From NCBI RefSeq assembly GCF_947855115.1, contig NZ_CANTZW010000013.1:50156-114155 (forward strand): a stretch of DNA of 64,000 nucleotides. The letters run 5' to 3'. The notes under the pieces were generated by a model. It ran no database searches, was not told the origin of the DNA, and worked only from the letters and a program-made list of their open reading frames with translations. The position numbers and the translations under genes are program-made. Shown here in pieces: positions 1-9,570 of the stretch. Each line of letters starts with the position of its first letter. Position 1 is the first letter of the stretch. This DNA comes from an uncultured Parabacteroides sp. (GTDB lineage: Bacteria > Bacteroidota > Bacteroidia > Bacteroidales > Tannerellaceae).

Positions 1-1
1 G

Positions 2-1084
2 GAACATATAAGTAGCGAGTCTGACAAGGCTTTGAATACTAAGTATTGTGCGGAGGTTCGTTTTTTCCGTGCGTTAGCTTATCATCAACTTGTAAATCTA
101 TGGGGAGATGTTCCATTGTTACTTGACAATCAAGCATTAAATATTACGAAAAGTAGGAAAGAAGATGTCTTGAAATACATTTATGATGAACTAGACTTCT
201 GTATTCAAAATCTTCCAGCTATTCGTCCGAATGAGTCTGAACATCCGGGTGCGATAACGAAATATACGGCAGAAATGGTAAAAGCTCAGGCAAAGATGTA
301 TAATAATGAATGGGATGATGTATTGACCTTGACGGAGGATATCATCAATAGCGGTAAGTTCGAATTGTATCCGGACTTTTATGAGTTGTTCAAAATACCG
401 GGAAAATTATGTAATGAGTCTTTATTGGAGTATCAGTTCACGGACTTTGGTAACGGTAGTGGTGAGATTGTAGAATCTGATCAATGGTTTGCCTTCCAAG
501 GCCCTCGTGGTGAGGCTCCTATTTCTGGTTGGGCATTTATCGAACCGACTCAGAAGATTCGTGATTTATTCACAAAAAGAGGTGAGACTGTTCGTGCTGA
601 GACAACATTCTTAATGACGGATGCTACAACACGCGACGGAGATTATATACCTGCTGCTAAACCGGGTGAACCTACCGCCTATAACGGTAAGGCTTATACA
701 CCGAAGAACCAAATGACCCCGGGCCGTACACAATATGGCGCAGGTAATAATGTGCGTGTATTCCGTTACGCTGACGTATTGTTGATGAATGCTGAAGCTA
801 AGGTTCGTAAAGGACAAAACGGTGATGCTCCTTTGAATTTGGTTCGTGAACGTGCGGGTTTAGCCCCGATCATGAATGCGACTTTAGATCAAATCTTAGA
901 AGAACGTCAGGTTGAATTAGCGTTAGAGTGGGGAGCTCGTTTCTACGACTTGGTTCGTACGGACAGAGCTACTCAAGAACTTCCGGGTTTTGTTAAAGGG
1001 GAGAGCGAATATTATCCGATACCTCAAGATCAAATCGATTTGAATCCGAATTTGGAGTTTGAGGCTGGAACGATAGCAGAATAA
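2..1084 (+). CDS. SusD/RagB family outer-membrane glycan-binding lipoprotein (C-terminal part)
   Basis: SusD proteins bind glycan at the cell surface and cap a SusC TonB-dependent transporter. The reading frame is open from base 2, so the 5' end lies outside the window; the TTG at 32 is not a convincing start. About 360 residues are visible. They include the SusD helical signature (AEVRFFRALAYHQLVNLWGD) and the typical C-terminal ending YYPIPQDQIDLNPNLEF. The lipoprotein signal and the partner SusC gene would lie upstream. A hairpin at 1126-1158 follows the gene. The enzymes downstream suggest a beta-1,2-glucan ligand, but that is context only; nothing in this protein identifies the sugar. 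Confidence 0.93.
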   Translation, partial: EHISSESDKALNTKYCAEVRFFRALAYHQLVNLWGDVPLLLDNQALNITKSRKEDVLKYIYDELDFCIQNLPAIRPNESEHPGAITKYTAEMVKAQAKMYNNEWDDVLTLTEDIINSGKFELYPDFYELFKIPGKLCNESLLEYQFTDFGNGSGEIVESDQWFAFQGPRGEAPISGWAFIEPTQKIRDLFTKRGETVRAETTFLMTDATTRDGDYIPAAKPGEPTAYNGKAYTPKNQMTPGRTQYGAGNNVRVFRYADVLLMNAEAKVRKGQNGDAPLNLVRERAGLAPIMNATLDQILEERQVELALEWGARFYDLVRTDRATQELPGFVKGESEYYPIPQDQIDLNPNLEFEAGTIAE

Positions 1085-1125
1085 GAAGATTCTCACATAT
1101 TTACTAGACCTTTGTAGTTTGGCAA

Positions 1126-1158
1126 GGCGGTGTCAACCCGTTTGGCACCGCCTATTTT
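1126..1158 (+). terminator. Intrinsic terminator after the SusD gene
   Basis: GGCGGTG and CACCGCC form a 7-bp GC-rich stem around a 13-nt loop, followed by TATTTTAT. It lies 42 bp after the SusD stop and 41 bp before the next start, so read-through into the enzyme genes may be limited. Confidence 0.75.
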
Positions 1159-1198
1159 ATCTCAGATTATATCGTTTATTTATATAAATATCAGCATC

Positions 1199-3364
1199 AT
1201 GAAACACATTGTATTACTAACTACTCTCTTACTATCTGCCGGTTTGCAAGCGGTGGAGAAACCTTACGACTATGTTTTTTTCGAGAATAGCCTGATGAAA
1301 GGGGATTACTTTTATTCTCAGGCGAAATATACCTCACCTTCTTGGATTAAAAATGCGAGGCAGCATCTTCCGGTCGCTGGCTCTGTTGCTTTCACGCCCG
1401 GCAATTCCCTGGAACTTACCTATGTATCCGCTCCCGGAGGAGATTGGTATAGCGAGATACAATATTGCCCGGTTCGTGGCAACGACTTCTTCCGCGAACC
1501 CTCGACACTCTCCATGCAAGTACGTCTGGAAGAGAGCATGAATACCGCCGCTCTTCCCAGTATCGCCATTCGTTACGCGGATAGCACGTATACCCGGTAC
1601 GTAGACATGGGGAAATACCTGAGAGATACACGTCCCGGCGTATGGCATTCCGTATCTATCCCTTTAGGGGATCTCGGGGTGAGCGCCGTGAATGATACGA
1701 ACATCAAGAAATTGGCGGCGGTGGCCTTTCGCCCCGGTACGGCCGATGGAAACGAATATACGATTTACTTGGACGACGTAGAGCTGTTGCCGGCCACCCT
1801 TCCGTCGGTAAGCGCTTTGAACGCCCCTGCCTTACAAGAGGCCAAGGCGTATGAGCGTCATATCGATATCAAATGGATTCCTCAATCAAAGGAGGATATA
1901 AAATACTATCGCATCTACCGTTCATTCGACGGGATTACTTACCAGCCGGTCGCTATCCGTCGGCCTTGGATGAACCGCTATACCGATTTCTTGGGGGAGA
2001 TCGGTAAAAAAGCCTATTACAAGGTGACAGTCGTGGACTACGCGCTGAACGAGTCTGCGTTCTCCCAGGCGGTATCGGCTACTACCCGCCCGATGACGGA
2101 TGAGCAATTGCTGGATATGGTGCAGGAAGCGAACTTCCGTTATTATTGGGAGGGAGCGGAGCCGAACAGCGGACTCGCCCGCGAGAATATTCCCGGACGG
2201 AATGACATGATCGCTACAGGGGCTTCCGGCTTCGGTATCATGGCGATCGTAGCGGGGATCGAGCGGGGATTTATCACCCGGGAAGAAGGAGTGCGACGTT
2301 TCCTGAGAATCACTTCTTTCTTGGAGAAAGCGGATAAGTTCCATGGAGCGGTCTCTCACTTTATCGATGGAACGACAGGAAAGGCGGTCGCCTTCTTCGG
2401 CCCGAAAGATAACGGGGGCGATTTGGTGGAGACCTCTTTCTTATTCCAAGGGCTGTTGACGGCTCGTCAATATTTCAATCAAGGGAATGACAAGGAAAAA
2501 CAAATCCGCGAGAGTATCGACAATCTATGGAAGAACGTGGAATGGAACTGGTATAAGCAATTCAAGGACAGCCCTTATTTGTATTGGCACTGGTCGCCGG
2601 ATCAGGCGTGGGTGATCAACCATAAATTGATAGGTTGGAATGAGACCATGATTACCTATATGCTGGCTATCATGGGACCGAAATACGGAGTCTCCCCGGA
2701 GATGTATTATAGCGGTTGGGCCAGCCAAGAAAAGTATGCGCAAGAATACCGTGCCGGCTGGAGTTGCGTGCAAGATGGTAGGATGTATACGAATGGCAAT
2801 ACCTATTATGGGGAGAACCTGAAAGTAGGTGTCTCCAATGGAGGCCCCCTTTTCTTCATCCATTACTCATACCTCGGGTTAGACCCGCATAAGTTCACCG
2901 ATAAGTACACGAATTATTTCGAGAACAACCGGAAAATAGCGAAGATCAATCAACGATATTGTGTCGAGAACCAAGGTGGTTATGTAGGCTATGGGGAAGA
3001 TTGCTGGGGATTGACCGCTAGTGATTTCGCGTGGAGTTACCAAGCCCAAGAGCCGATGCCTCACCGGGATAACGGAACGATGGCGCCCACGGGCGCTCTG
3101 GCTTCATTCCCTTACACGCCAGACGCTTCCATGAAAGCTTTACGGAATTATTATCGTAACTACGGCAGTTTCTTGTGGGGCGAATACGGTTTCCGGGATG
3201 CTTTCAACCTGACCGTAAACTGGGTATCTCCCTTATTTATGGGGCTGAACCAAGCACCCGTAACCGTGATGATCGAGAATTACCGCACGAATCTGCTGTG
3301 GAATCTTTTCATGAGCCACCCGGATGTACAAAAAGGAATCCAAAAAATACAATCCATAAAATAA
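1199..3364 (+). CDS. Secreted GH144-like (glycoamylase-fold) enzyme with CBM-like and FnIII domains
   Basis: The protein has 721 residues. I start at the ATG at 1199, which opens a signal peptide (MKHIVLLTTLLLSAGLQAVE); the frame extends upstream without a better start. Residues about 25-205 look like a jelly-roll sugar-binding domain. Residues about 210-300 are FnIII-like. The rest is a Pfam Glycoamylase (PF10091) domain, beginning near EANFRYYWEGAEPNSGLA and including KDNGGDLVETSF and RYCVENQGGY. This fold contains GH144, whose known members cleave beta-1,2-glucan (Chitinophaga endo-enzyme, P. distasonis exo-enzyme BDI_3064). It is a paralogue of the lipoprotein at 5775-7142. I infer a role in beta-1,2-glucan cleavage; endo or exo action cannot be read from sequence. 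Confidence 0.82.
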   Translation: MKHIVLLTTLLLSAGLQAVEKPYDYVFFENSLMKGDYFYSQAKYTSPSWIKNARQHLPVAGSVAFTPGNSLELTYVSAPGGDWYSEIQYCPVRGNDFFREPSTLSMQVRLEESMNTAALPSIAIRYADSTYTRYVDMGKYLRDTRPGVWHSVSIPLGDLGVSAVNDTNIKKLAAVAFRPGTADGNEYTIYLDDVELLPATLPSVSALNAPALQEAKAYERHIDIKWIPQSKEDIKYYRIYRSFDGITYQPVAIRRPWMNRYTDFLGEIGKKAYYKVTVVDYALNESAFSQAVSATTRPMTDEQLLDMVQEANFRYYWEGAEPNSGLARENIPGRNDMIATGASGFGIMAIVAGIERGFITREEGVRRFLRITSFLEKADKFHGAVSHFIDGTTGKAVAFFGPKDNGGDLVETSFLFQGLLTARQYFNQGNDKEKQIRESIDNLWKNVEWNWYKQFKDSPYLYWHWSPDQAWVINHKLIGWNETMITYMLAIMGPKYGVSPEMYYSGWASQEKYAQEYRAGWSCVQDGRMYTNGNTYYGENLKVGVSNGGPLFFIHYSYLGLDPHKFTDKYTNYFENNRKIAKINQRYCVENQGGYVGYGEDCWGLTASDFAWSYQAQEPMPHRDNGTMAPTGALASFPYTPDASMKALRNYYRNYGSFLWGEYGFRDAFNLTVNWVSPLFMGLNQAPVTVMIENYRTNLLWNLFMSHPDVQKGIQKIQSIK

Positions 3365-3374
3365 TGATACCTAG

Positions 3375-3470
3375 TTGTAGAGACGGGGCGTGCCCCGTCT
3401 CATCCCCTCAAAATGGTAACATAAAGATACTATCGGACCGTGGGAGACGGGGCACGCCCCGTCTCTACAA
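3375..3470 (+). repeat. REP-like inverted-pair element, copy A
   Basis: Two inverted copies of AGACGGGGCGTGCCCCGTCT, each with GTAG at its outer foot, bracket a spacer of about 43 bp. The spacer contains AAATGGTAAC and ACTATCGGACCGTGGG. I use this spacer direction to define forward orientation. The element starts 10 bp after the stop of the GH144-like gene. Confidence 0.92.
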
Positions 3471-3541
3471 TAAAAAAAATATCTGGAATATAATATGCTA
3501 GAACATAATAGAATAAACAGGCCTATCATATCCTGGAAAAA

Positions 3542-3612
3542 ACATGTACGTGTTTTTCCGGAAACATGTACGTCTTTCCCGGAAAACACGTACATGTTTT
3601 TCCGGAAGTACA
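3542..3612. repeat. 22-bp tandem palindromic array (three units)
   Basis: Units begin at 3542, 3564 and 3586, an exact 22-bp pitch, with a partial unit from 3608. Each carries a GTAC-centred palindrome (ACATGTACGTG or ACACGTACATG) followed by TTTTTCCGGAA or a close variant. The array lies just upstream of the GH43-like gene. The same family occurs at 39519 and 63595. Confidence 0.85.
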
Positions 3613-3656
3613 TAAGAGCTGCCGTTTTTTCCCGAAAAGCTTATAAGGATAAGTAT

Positions 3657-5753
3657 ATGCTCATATCACTCCTTGCCTCTTTCCTCGCGATTTCTACCGC
3701 GAACGCTCAAGTAAACGAGCGGGGAGATTCCGTGATCGTGATCAAGGGGCAGGTAAGCGATTACTATATAACCGTGTCTCCGGAGCATTTCCTGGAAGGC
3801 ACGATTACCGGGCCGGACGGCAAACCCTTGGAAGGCGCTACGGTCATGTTCACGGCCAGCCCGGTTCATTGTACCACCGATGCGGCAGGCCATTATAAAG
3901 TACAGGCAAGCCGTTACGACCATGAGCTGTTCGTGTATTATCCGGGGATGAAATACGCCTATCATGCGTTTGGCGATAACGATACGAGGATAGATATCCG
4001 GATGGAAGCCGATCCCCGCGATGTACGGGTAAAAGCCCCGCGGCGAGCTACCCGCTGGTTCGACGCTACGAACGACCATCCCTCTACCTATTGCAACCCG
4101 GTGAACTTGAGCTATTGCTTCCGGGCCAATCTGCCGGATTTGGTGAAAAATGGCTCTTTCCGTTCTACGGCCGATCCGATGATAGTGATGTACAAAGGAG
4201 AATATTTCCTTTTCGCCACGAATCAAGCCGGATTCTATTATTCCAAGGACTTGGCCAATTGGGAGTTTGTGTTCGCCGGCTTCCAGCGTTATCCGGAAGA
4301 TGATGACTTATGCGCCCCGGCTGCTTTCGTAAGTGGAGATACCTTGTTCTATACCGGTTCTACTTACGCGGGATTACCCATTTGGTATAGTACGAACCCG
4401 AAGAGCGGGAAATTCAAGCGATATGTAGAGAAAACAGCCCTTCCCAGTTGGGACCCGGCCTTCCTGCTGGATGATGACGGGCGTTTGTATATGTATTATG
4501 GCTCGAGCAACGAGTATGCCTTGAAGGGCGTGGAGCTGGATCGCCGCGATTTCCATCCGGTCAGCAAGATCCAAGAGATCATGATGCTGCGTCCGGAGGA
4601 ACATGGATGGGAACGTTTCGGGATGAACAACGATGACAGCACGACCTTAGCGCCTTTTACGGAAGGGGCTTTCGTGACCAAGCATAACGGCAAGTATTAT
4701 TTCCAGTATGGCGCTCCGGGAACGGAGTTCAAGGTCTATGCCGATGGTGTCTATGTATCCGACAAGCCGATGGGCCCGTTTACCTACCAGAAACATAATC
4801 CCATGAGTTACAAGCCGGGAGGTTTTGTGCAAGGGGCCGGACACGGCGGTACTTTCGAGGATGCGTATGGCAATTACTGGCATGTGGCTACTTGCATGCT
4901 TTCCCTGAAATATAAGTTTGAGCGTCGTATCGGCCTGTATCCCGCAGCATTCGATAAGGATGGGGTGATGTATTCGAATACCGCTTTCGGGGATTATCCC
5001 TTGTTTACGCCGAAGGGAAAGACCGGTGATATCGCGGATACGTTTTCTGGTTGGATGTTGTTATCGTATGGAAAACCGGCGATGGCCTCTTCCATGGATA
5101 GTACGTTCGTTCCCGAGAACGTTACGGACGAGAGTATACGTACTTTCTGGTCTGCCGCTTCGGGAGAATCGGGGGAATGGCTTCAAATCTCCTTGGAGGG
5201 GCTTAAAGAAGTCCGTGCGATCCAACTGAACTATTACGAGCACAAAGCCGTACAGCATAATAAGGCGATGGATTTGTATCATCAATATCGTATTTATCAT
5301 TCTGTAGATGGGAAAAACTGGGAATTGGTGGTCGATAAGAGCGATAACGACAAGGATGTTCCGCATGACTATATCGAGTTGCGCGAGCCTTTGAAGACCC
5401 GTTACCTGAAGGTAGTGAACGAGCATGTGCCTTCGGGCAACTTCGCCATATCCGGGTTCCGTATTTTCGGGAATGGCTTGGGAGAAGCTCCCGCTACGGT
5501 TAAGAATCTGGAGGTGGAACGGTCGGAAGCGGATAAGCGGAACGCCATGATCACTTGGGAACCGGTAAAGGAGGCGTACGCTTACAATATCTATTACGGT
5601 ATAGCGCCGGATAAATTATACAACTGTATCACGGTATTGGATGATACGGTGTATGATTTCCGGGGGCTGGATAAGGATACGGACTATTATTTCTCGATCG
5701 AGGCGCTGGGCGAGAGCGGCCGTTCACCGATGAGTAAAGTATTGAAACGATAA
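3657..5753 (+). CDS. Secreted GH43-like glycosidase with discoidin and FnIII domains
   Basis: The protein has 698 residues from the ATG at 3657, which opens a signal peptide (MLISLLASFLAISTANAQ). The longer open frame upstream is translated repeat. Residues about 45-115 look like a carboxypeptidase-regulatory (CnaB-like) domain. Residues about 140-450 form a five-bladed propeller of GH43 type with all three expected acids: D173 (STADPM), D266 (SWDPAF) and E336 (TEGAF). A discoidin (F5/8 C) domain covers about 465-605 and an FnIII domain about 610-698. It is a paralogue of 12104-13897. GH43 enzymes usually act on arabinose or xylose linkages, so its part in a beta-1,2-glucan locus is unclear. 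The stop is 21 bp before the next gene. Confidence 0.85.
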   Translation: MLISLLASFLAISTANAQVNERGDSVIVIKGQVSDYYITVSPEHFLEGTITGPDGKPLEGATVMFTASPVHCTTDAAGHYKVQASRYDHELFVYYPGMKYAYHAFGDNDTRIDIRMEADPRDVRVKAPRRATRWFDATNDHPSTYCNPVNLSYCFRANLPDLVKNGSFRSTADPMIVMYKGEYFLFATNQAGFYYSKDLANWEFVFAGFQRYPEDDDLCAPAAFVSGDTLFYTGSTYAGLPIWYSTNPKSGKFKRYVEKTALPSWDPAFLLDDDGRLYMYYGSSNEYALKGVELDRRDFHPVSKIQEIMMLRPEEHGWERFGMNNDDSTTLAPFTEGAFVTKHNGKYYFQYGAPGTEFKVYADGVYVSDKPMGPFTYQKHNPMSYKPGGFVQGAGHGGTFEDAYGNYWHVATCMLSLKYKFERRIGLYPAAFDKDGVMYSNTAFGDYPLFTPKGKTGDIADTFSGWMLLSYGKPAMASSMDSTFVPENVTDESIRTFWSAASGESGEWLQISLEGLKEVRAIQLNYYEHKAVQHNKAMDLYHQYRIYHSVDGKNWELVVDKSDNDKDVPHDYIELREPLKTRYLKVVNEHVPSGNFAISGFRIFGNGLGEAPATVKNLEVERSEADKRNAMITWEPVKEAYAYNIYYGIAPDKLYNCITVLDDTVYDFRGLDKDTDYYFSIEALGESGRSPMSKVLKR

Positions 5754-5774
5754 CTATTTAAAGTATATACCAAT

Positions 5775-7142
5775 ATGAATACCTATATTCGTACAGGCGT
5801 TGTCACCCTGTTGCTTGGCTTCTCGTTGGTGGCTTGCCATGAGGTCAAGAAAAGCGACACATCCGCGGAACCTGCGTCAAATGAGCGCAAGCTGGATTTC
5901 CAGTCGGACGATGAGTTTCTGACTTATATACAAAAGGCCCATTTTAATTATATGTGGGAAGGTGCGGAACCTACCTCCGGACTGGCCCCGGAGCGTATCC
6001 ATATGGATGGCGTGTATCCGGAGAACGACGCTGATGTCGTGACAACCGGGGGAAGCGGCTTTGGTATCGCCGGGTTGTTGGTGGGTATCGAACGCGGCTT
6101 TATCACCCGTGAGGAAGGTGTGGCCCGTTTTCATCAAATCGTTGATTACCTGTCGAAAGCCGATCGTTTCCATGGGGTTTGGCCTCATTGGATGCATGGC
6201 CCTACGGGTAAGGTAAAACCCTTCGGCACGAAAGATAACGGAGGCGATTTGGTAGAGAGCGCTTTCTTGATGCAAGGCCTCTTGTGTGTACGCCAGTATT
6301 TCAAGGATGGAAATGAGAGCGAGAAGGCGTTGGCCGCGAAGATCGACCGGCTGTGGCGCGAGATGGAATGGACATGGTATTTGAACGGGCAGGATGTATT
6401 GTATTGGCATTGGAGCCCCGGTTACGCATGGGAGATGAATTTCCCCTTGGAAGGTTATAATGAATGCCTGATTACCTATATTTTGGCGGCTTCCTCGCCA
6501 ACCTATCCTATTCCGGCCTCCGCTTATCACAACGGCTGGGCCCGCAAAGGTGGTATCGGGAGCGACGCGGTTGCGTATGACCTGCCTTTGATCTTGAAGC
6601 ATAATTATGCCGAGAAATATGGCGGCCCGTTATTCTGGGCGCATTATTCCTACATCGGTTTATGTCCGGTAGGGTTGTCAGACCGATACGCTAATTACTG
6701 GGACTTGAACCGGAACCACGTGTTGGTCAATTACCGTTATTGCGTGGAGAATCCGAAAGGCTTCAAGGGATATAGCGACGCTTGTTGGGGATTAACCGCC
6801 AGTTATTCCGTGAAAGGCTATGACGCGCATATGCCTTCCAACGATCACGGGGTGATTACGCCGACAGCGGCCTTGAGCAGCTATCCGTATACACCGGAGG
6901 AATCCTCGAAGGCCTTGAAGCATTTCTATTTTAATCTGGGAGATCGCATCTGGGGTAAGTATGGTTTTTACGATGCTTTCAGCGAGGGCGAGAATTGGTA
7001 TCCGCGTCGTTATCTGGCGATCGACCAATGTACGGTCGCCCCGATGATCGAGAATTACCGTACAGGCCTCCTGTGGCGTTTGTTCATGAGCTGTCCGGAA
7101 ATTCAGGACGGTTTGAAAAAGTTGGGTTTCTCTATTCAATGA
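5775..7142 (+). CDS. GH144-like (glycoamylase-fold) lipoprotein
   Basis: The protein has 455 residues. A lipoprotein signal ends in LVACHE (Cys21), so it is probably anchored in the outer membrane. Almost all of the rest is one (alpha/alpha)6-type Glycoamylase domain (FNYMWEGAEPTSGLAPERIH, KDNGGDLVESAFLMQGLL, YWHWSPGYAWEMNFPLEGYN, RYCVENPKGF). It lacks the N-terminal domains of the paralogue at 1199. GH144 enzymes hydrolyse beta-1,2-glucan, and a single-domain GH144 from P. distasonis (BDI_3064) is known to release sophorose. This gene may be that one, but I cannot confirm it. It follows the GH43-like gene closely and precedes two GH3 genes that could finish sophorose to glucose. Confidence 0.87.
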   Translation: MNTYIRTGVVTLLLGFSLVACHEVKKSDTSAEPASNERKLDFQSDDEFLTYIQKAHFNYMWEGAEPTSGLAPERIHMDGVYPENDADVVTTGGSGFGIAGLLVGIERGFITREEGVARFHQIVDYLSKADRFHGVWPHWMHGPTGKVKPFGTKDNGGDLVESAFLMQGLLCVRQYFKDGNESEKALAAKIDRLWREMEWTWYLNGQDVLYWHWSPGYAWEMNFPLEGYNECLITYILAASSPTYPIPASAYHNGWARKGGIGSDAVAYDLPLILKHNYAEKYGGPLFWAHYSYIGLCPVGLSDRYANYWDLNRNHVLVNYRYCVENPKGFKGYSDACWGLTASYSVKGYDAHMPSNDHGVITPTAALSSYPYTPEESSKALKHFYFNLGDRIWGKYGFYDAFSEGENWYPRRYLAIDQCTVAPMIENYRTGLLWRLFMSCPEIQDGLKKLGFSIQ

Positions 7143-7177
7143 AAATAATAGTGGCTGGCTGCATTTATAATACCTAG

Positions 7178-7273
7178 TTGTAGAGACGGGGCGTGCCCCG
7201 TCTCACCACAGTCTGATAGTAATTTGGAATACCATTTTGCTGGGATGAGACGGGGCACGCCCCGTCTCTACAA
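7178..7273 (-). repeat. REP-like inverted-pair element, copy B
   Basis: Same 96-bp architecture as copy A, but with the spacer reversed (CAGTCTGATAGT ... ACCATTTTGCTGGGATG). It begins 36 bp after the GH144 lipoprotein stop and ends 33 bp before the GH3 start. Confidence 0.92.
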
Positions 7274-7306
7274 CTGGATAAATAGTGAATATAAATAATT
7301 AAATAT

Positions 7307-9556
7307 ATGAAGAAGATATTAGTTTCTTTCGCCGTCTGCCTAGCGCTTACCGCTTATGGGCAGAGACAAGATAAGGTACAGATGGATGTATTTATCAATG
7401 ACTTAATGAGTAAAATGACTTTAGACGATAAGATCGGGCAATTGAACCTGTCTGGGGGCGGTGTCCCCGGTGTATTGAGCGGATCGGAAGGCGCGGACGA
7501 AACGGTTCGTCGGGGTTGGCTAGGTGCGACCGGGTTCTCTGATATGGAAGGATTGCGTAGGTTACAGAAGATCGCGGTAGAGGAGTCTCCCGCTAAGATC
7601 CCTTTGCTGATCGGGGTTGACGTAATTCACGGATATAAGACGATCTTCCCGATCCCATTGGCTTTGTCGTGTAGCTGGGATACTACCTTGATCGAGCAAA
7701 GTGCCCGTATCGCCGCTATCGAGGCCAGCGCCAATGGTATAACATGGACTTATTCCCCGATGGTGGATATCGCCCGCGACGCTCGTTGGGGACGTATCGC
7801 CGAGGGTAGCGGGGAAGACCCTTGGTGGGGTGGGAAGATCGCCGCCGCCATGGTGAGAGGTTATCAAGGAGATGACCTGGCGAAAGAGAACACGATCTTG
7901 TCTTGCCTGAAGCATTTTGCCTTGTATGGTGCTTCCGAGGCCGGTCGTGATTATAATACGGTGGATATGAGCCGTATCCAGATGTTTAATGAGTATTTTC
8001 CTCCTTACAAGGCTGCTGTAGAGGCTGGTTGCGCCACGGCAATGTCTTCCTTTAATCTGGTGGAGGCTATTCCGGCTACGGGTAACCGCTGGTTGTTGAC
8101 CGATTTGCTTCGCGGCCAATGGGGATTTGATGGTTTTGTCGTTTCCGATTATAACTCGATCGGCGAGATGACCAATCATGGTCTGGGCGATACGCAGACC
8201 GTATCGGCCTTGGCTTTGCGCGCCGGCTTGGATATGGATATGATGACAAACGGTTATATCACGACCTTGAAGAAATCGTTGGAAGAGGGCCGTGTGTCTC
8301 AAGCGGATATCGATCAGGCTTGCCGCCGTATATTGGAGGCGAAATATAAATTGGGCTTGTTCGAGGACCCTTATCGCTATTTGGACGCCGATCGTGCGAA
8401 AAAGAATACATTCACGGACGAGCATATGAATACGGCTCGCCATATCGCCGGTAAATCCATTGTCTTGTTGAAGAATGATAAGGGATTATTGCCTTTGCGA
8501 AAGACAGGGACGATCGCCGTGGTAGGCCCGTTGGCGGATAAGAAGGTTGAGTTGTTCGGGACATGGTGCGGTATCGATACGGCGAAATCGGCTTCCGTGG
8601 TACAGGCCGTGAAAGAAGCGGTCGGCGATAAGGCCCGTGTGATTTTCGCCAAGGGATGTAATTTGACGAACGAGCCGATGTTGGCGAAAGCCAGCGGCTT
8701 GAAGGTTGATCCGGTGGAGAATACCCGTTTGGTGAAGGAAGCGGTCCGGGAGGTGAGAGACGCGGATCGTATCATTGCCGTGATGGGTGAGCCGAATAAC
8801 TGGTCCGGAGAGGCTTGCAGCCGTGCGGATATTAGTTTGCCGGAGAGCCAGAAAGAGTTGTTGAGAGCTTTGTTGGAGACCGGAAAACCGGTGGTATTGG
8901 TATTGGCGAACGGTCGTCCGTTGACCTTAGAGTGGGAGGATAGCCAATTCTCCGCGATCGTTGAGGCATGGCACGGAGGTTCTGCCGCGGCGCGCGGATT
9001 GGCAGACGTATTGTTCGGCGACGTGAATCCTTCCGGTAAATTGACGACTACATTTCCTCGTAGCGTAGGTCAGATTCCATTGTATTACAATGCCAAGAAA
9101 ACAGGCCGTCCGATGAACCCGGATGATCATTTCACCTCTAAATATCTGGATATCACGAACGATCCTTTGTATCCGTTTGGTTATGGCTTGAGTTATACGA
9201 CTTTCTCTTACGGTGATCTTCAATTGGATAAGACGAGTGTGCAAGGAGAGAACGGTGTATTGACCGCCAGCGTGCAGGTTACGAATACAGGTAAGCTGGA
9301 GGGCGAGGAAGTCGTACAGTTATATATCGGCGATCCGGCGGCCAGCATCTCCCGTCCGATGAAAGAGTTGAAGAATTTCCAGAAAATCTCCTTGAAACCG
9401 GGTGAGAGTAAGAACGTATCTTTTACGATTACCCCGGAGGACTTGAAATTCTATAATAGCGCGTTGGAATATGTCTGGGAACCAGGCTTGTTTAATATCT
9501 ATGTAGGAACGAACTCCCGGGACGTGAAATCCGCGCAAGTAACTTGGAACAAATAA
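7307..9556 (+). CDS. GH3 beta-glucosidase (BglX type), secreted
   Basis: The protein has 749 residues, with a signal peptide (MKKILVSFAVCLALTAYGQ). It has the full GH3 layout: an N-terminal barrel with LLIGVDVIHGY and SPMVDIARDARWGR, the nucleophile D281 in GFVVSDYNSI, then the C-terminal alpha/beta domain and a terminal FnIII-like domain after YPFGYGLSYTTFS. Length fits periplasmic BglX enzymes. A Bacteroides thetaiotaomicron GH3 (BT_3567) acts on beta-1,2-glucooligosaccharides; this enzyme and the next are the obvious candidates for that step here. It ends 14 bp before the second GH3 gene, so the two are probably co-transcribed. Confidence 0.93.
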   Translation: MKKILVSFAVCLALTAYGQRQDKVQMDVFINDLMSKMTLDDKIGQLNLSGGGVPGVLSGSEGADETVRRGWLGATGFSDMEGLRRLQKIAVEESPAKIPLLIGVDVIHGYKTIFPIPLALSCSWDTTLIEQSARIAAIEASANGITWTYSPMVDIARDARWGRIAEGSGEDPWWGGKIAAAMVRGYQGDDLAKENTILSCLKHFALYGASEAGRDYNTVDMSRIQMFNEYFPPYKAAVEAGCATAMSSFNLVEAIPATGNRWLLTDLLRGQWGFDGFVVSDYNSIGEMTNHGLGDTQTVSALALRAGLDMDMMTNGYITTLKKSLEEGRVSQADIDQACRRILEAKYKLGLFEDPYRYLDADRAKKNTFTDEHMNTARHIAGKSIVLLKNDKGLLPLRKTGTIAVVGPLADKKVELFGTWCGIDTAKSASVVQAVKEAVGDKARVIFAKGCNLTNEPMLAKASGLKVDPVENTRLVKEAVREVRDADRIIAVMGEPNNWSGEACSRADISLPESQKELLRALLETGKPVVLVLANGRPLTLEWEDSQFSAIVEAWHGGSAAARGLADVLFGDVNPSGKLTTTFPRSVGQIPLYYNAKKTGRPMNPDDHFTSKYLDITNDPLYPFGYGLSYTTFSYGDLQLDKTSVQGENGVLTASVQVTNTGKLEGEEVVQLYIGDPAASISRPMKELKNFQKISLKPGESKNVSFTITPEDLKFYNSALEYVWEPGLFNIYVGTNSRDVKSAQVTWNK

Positions 9557-9570
9557 TACATATACGAACA

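Noticed and set aside
3375..3470. REP-like elements as simple intrinsic terminators
   Set aside because: The GC-rich hairpins are not followed by U tracts, and both arms and the spacer are conserved, which a terminator would not need.
3371..3613. Open frames on both strands through the REP-like elements, with peptides such as CRDGACPVS and RRGTPRLYN
   Set aside because: The same peptides recur wherever the element lies, have no start or ribosome-site logic, and are translated repeat.
3495..3656. N-terminal extension of the GH43-like protein
   Set aside because: It is the translated 22-bp array; a proper signal peptide begins at 3657.
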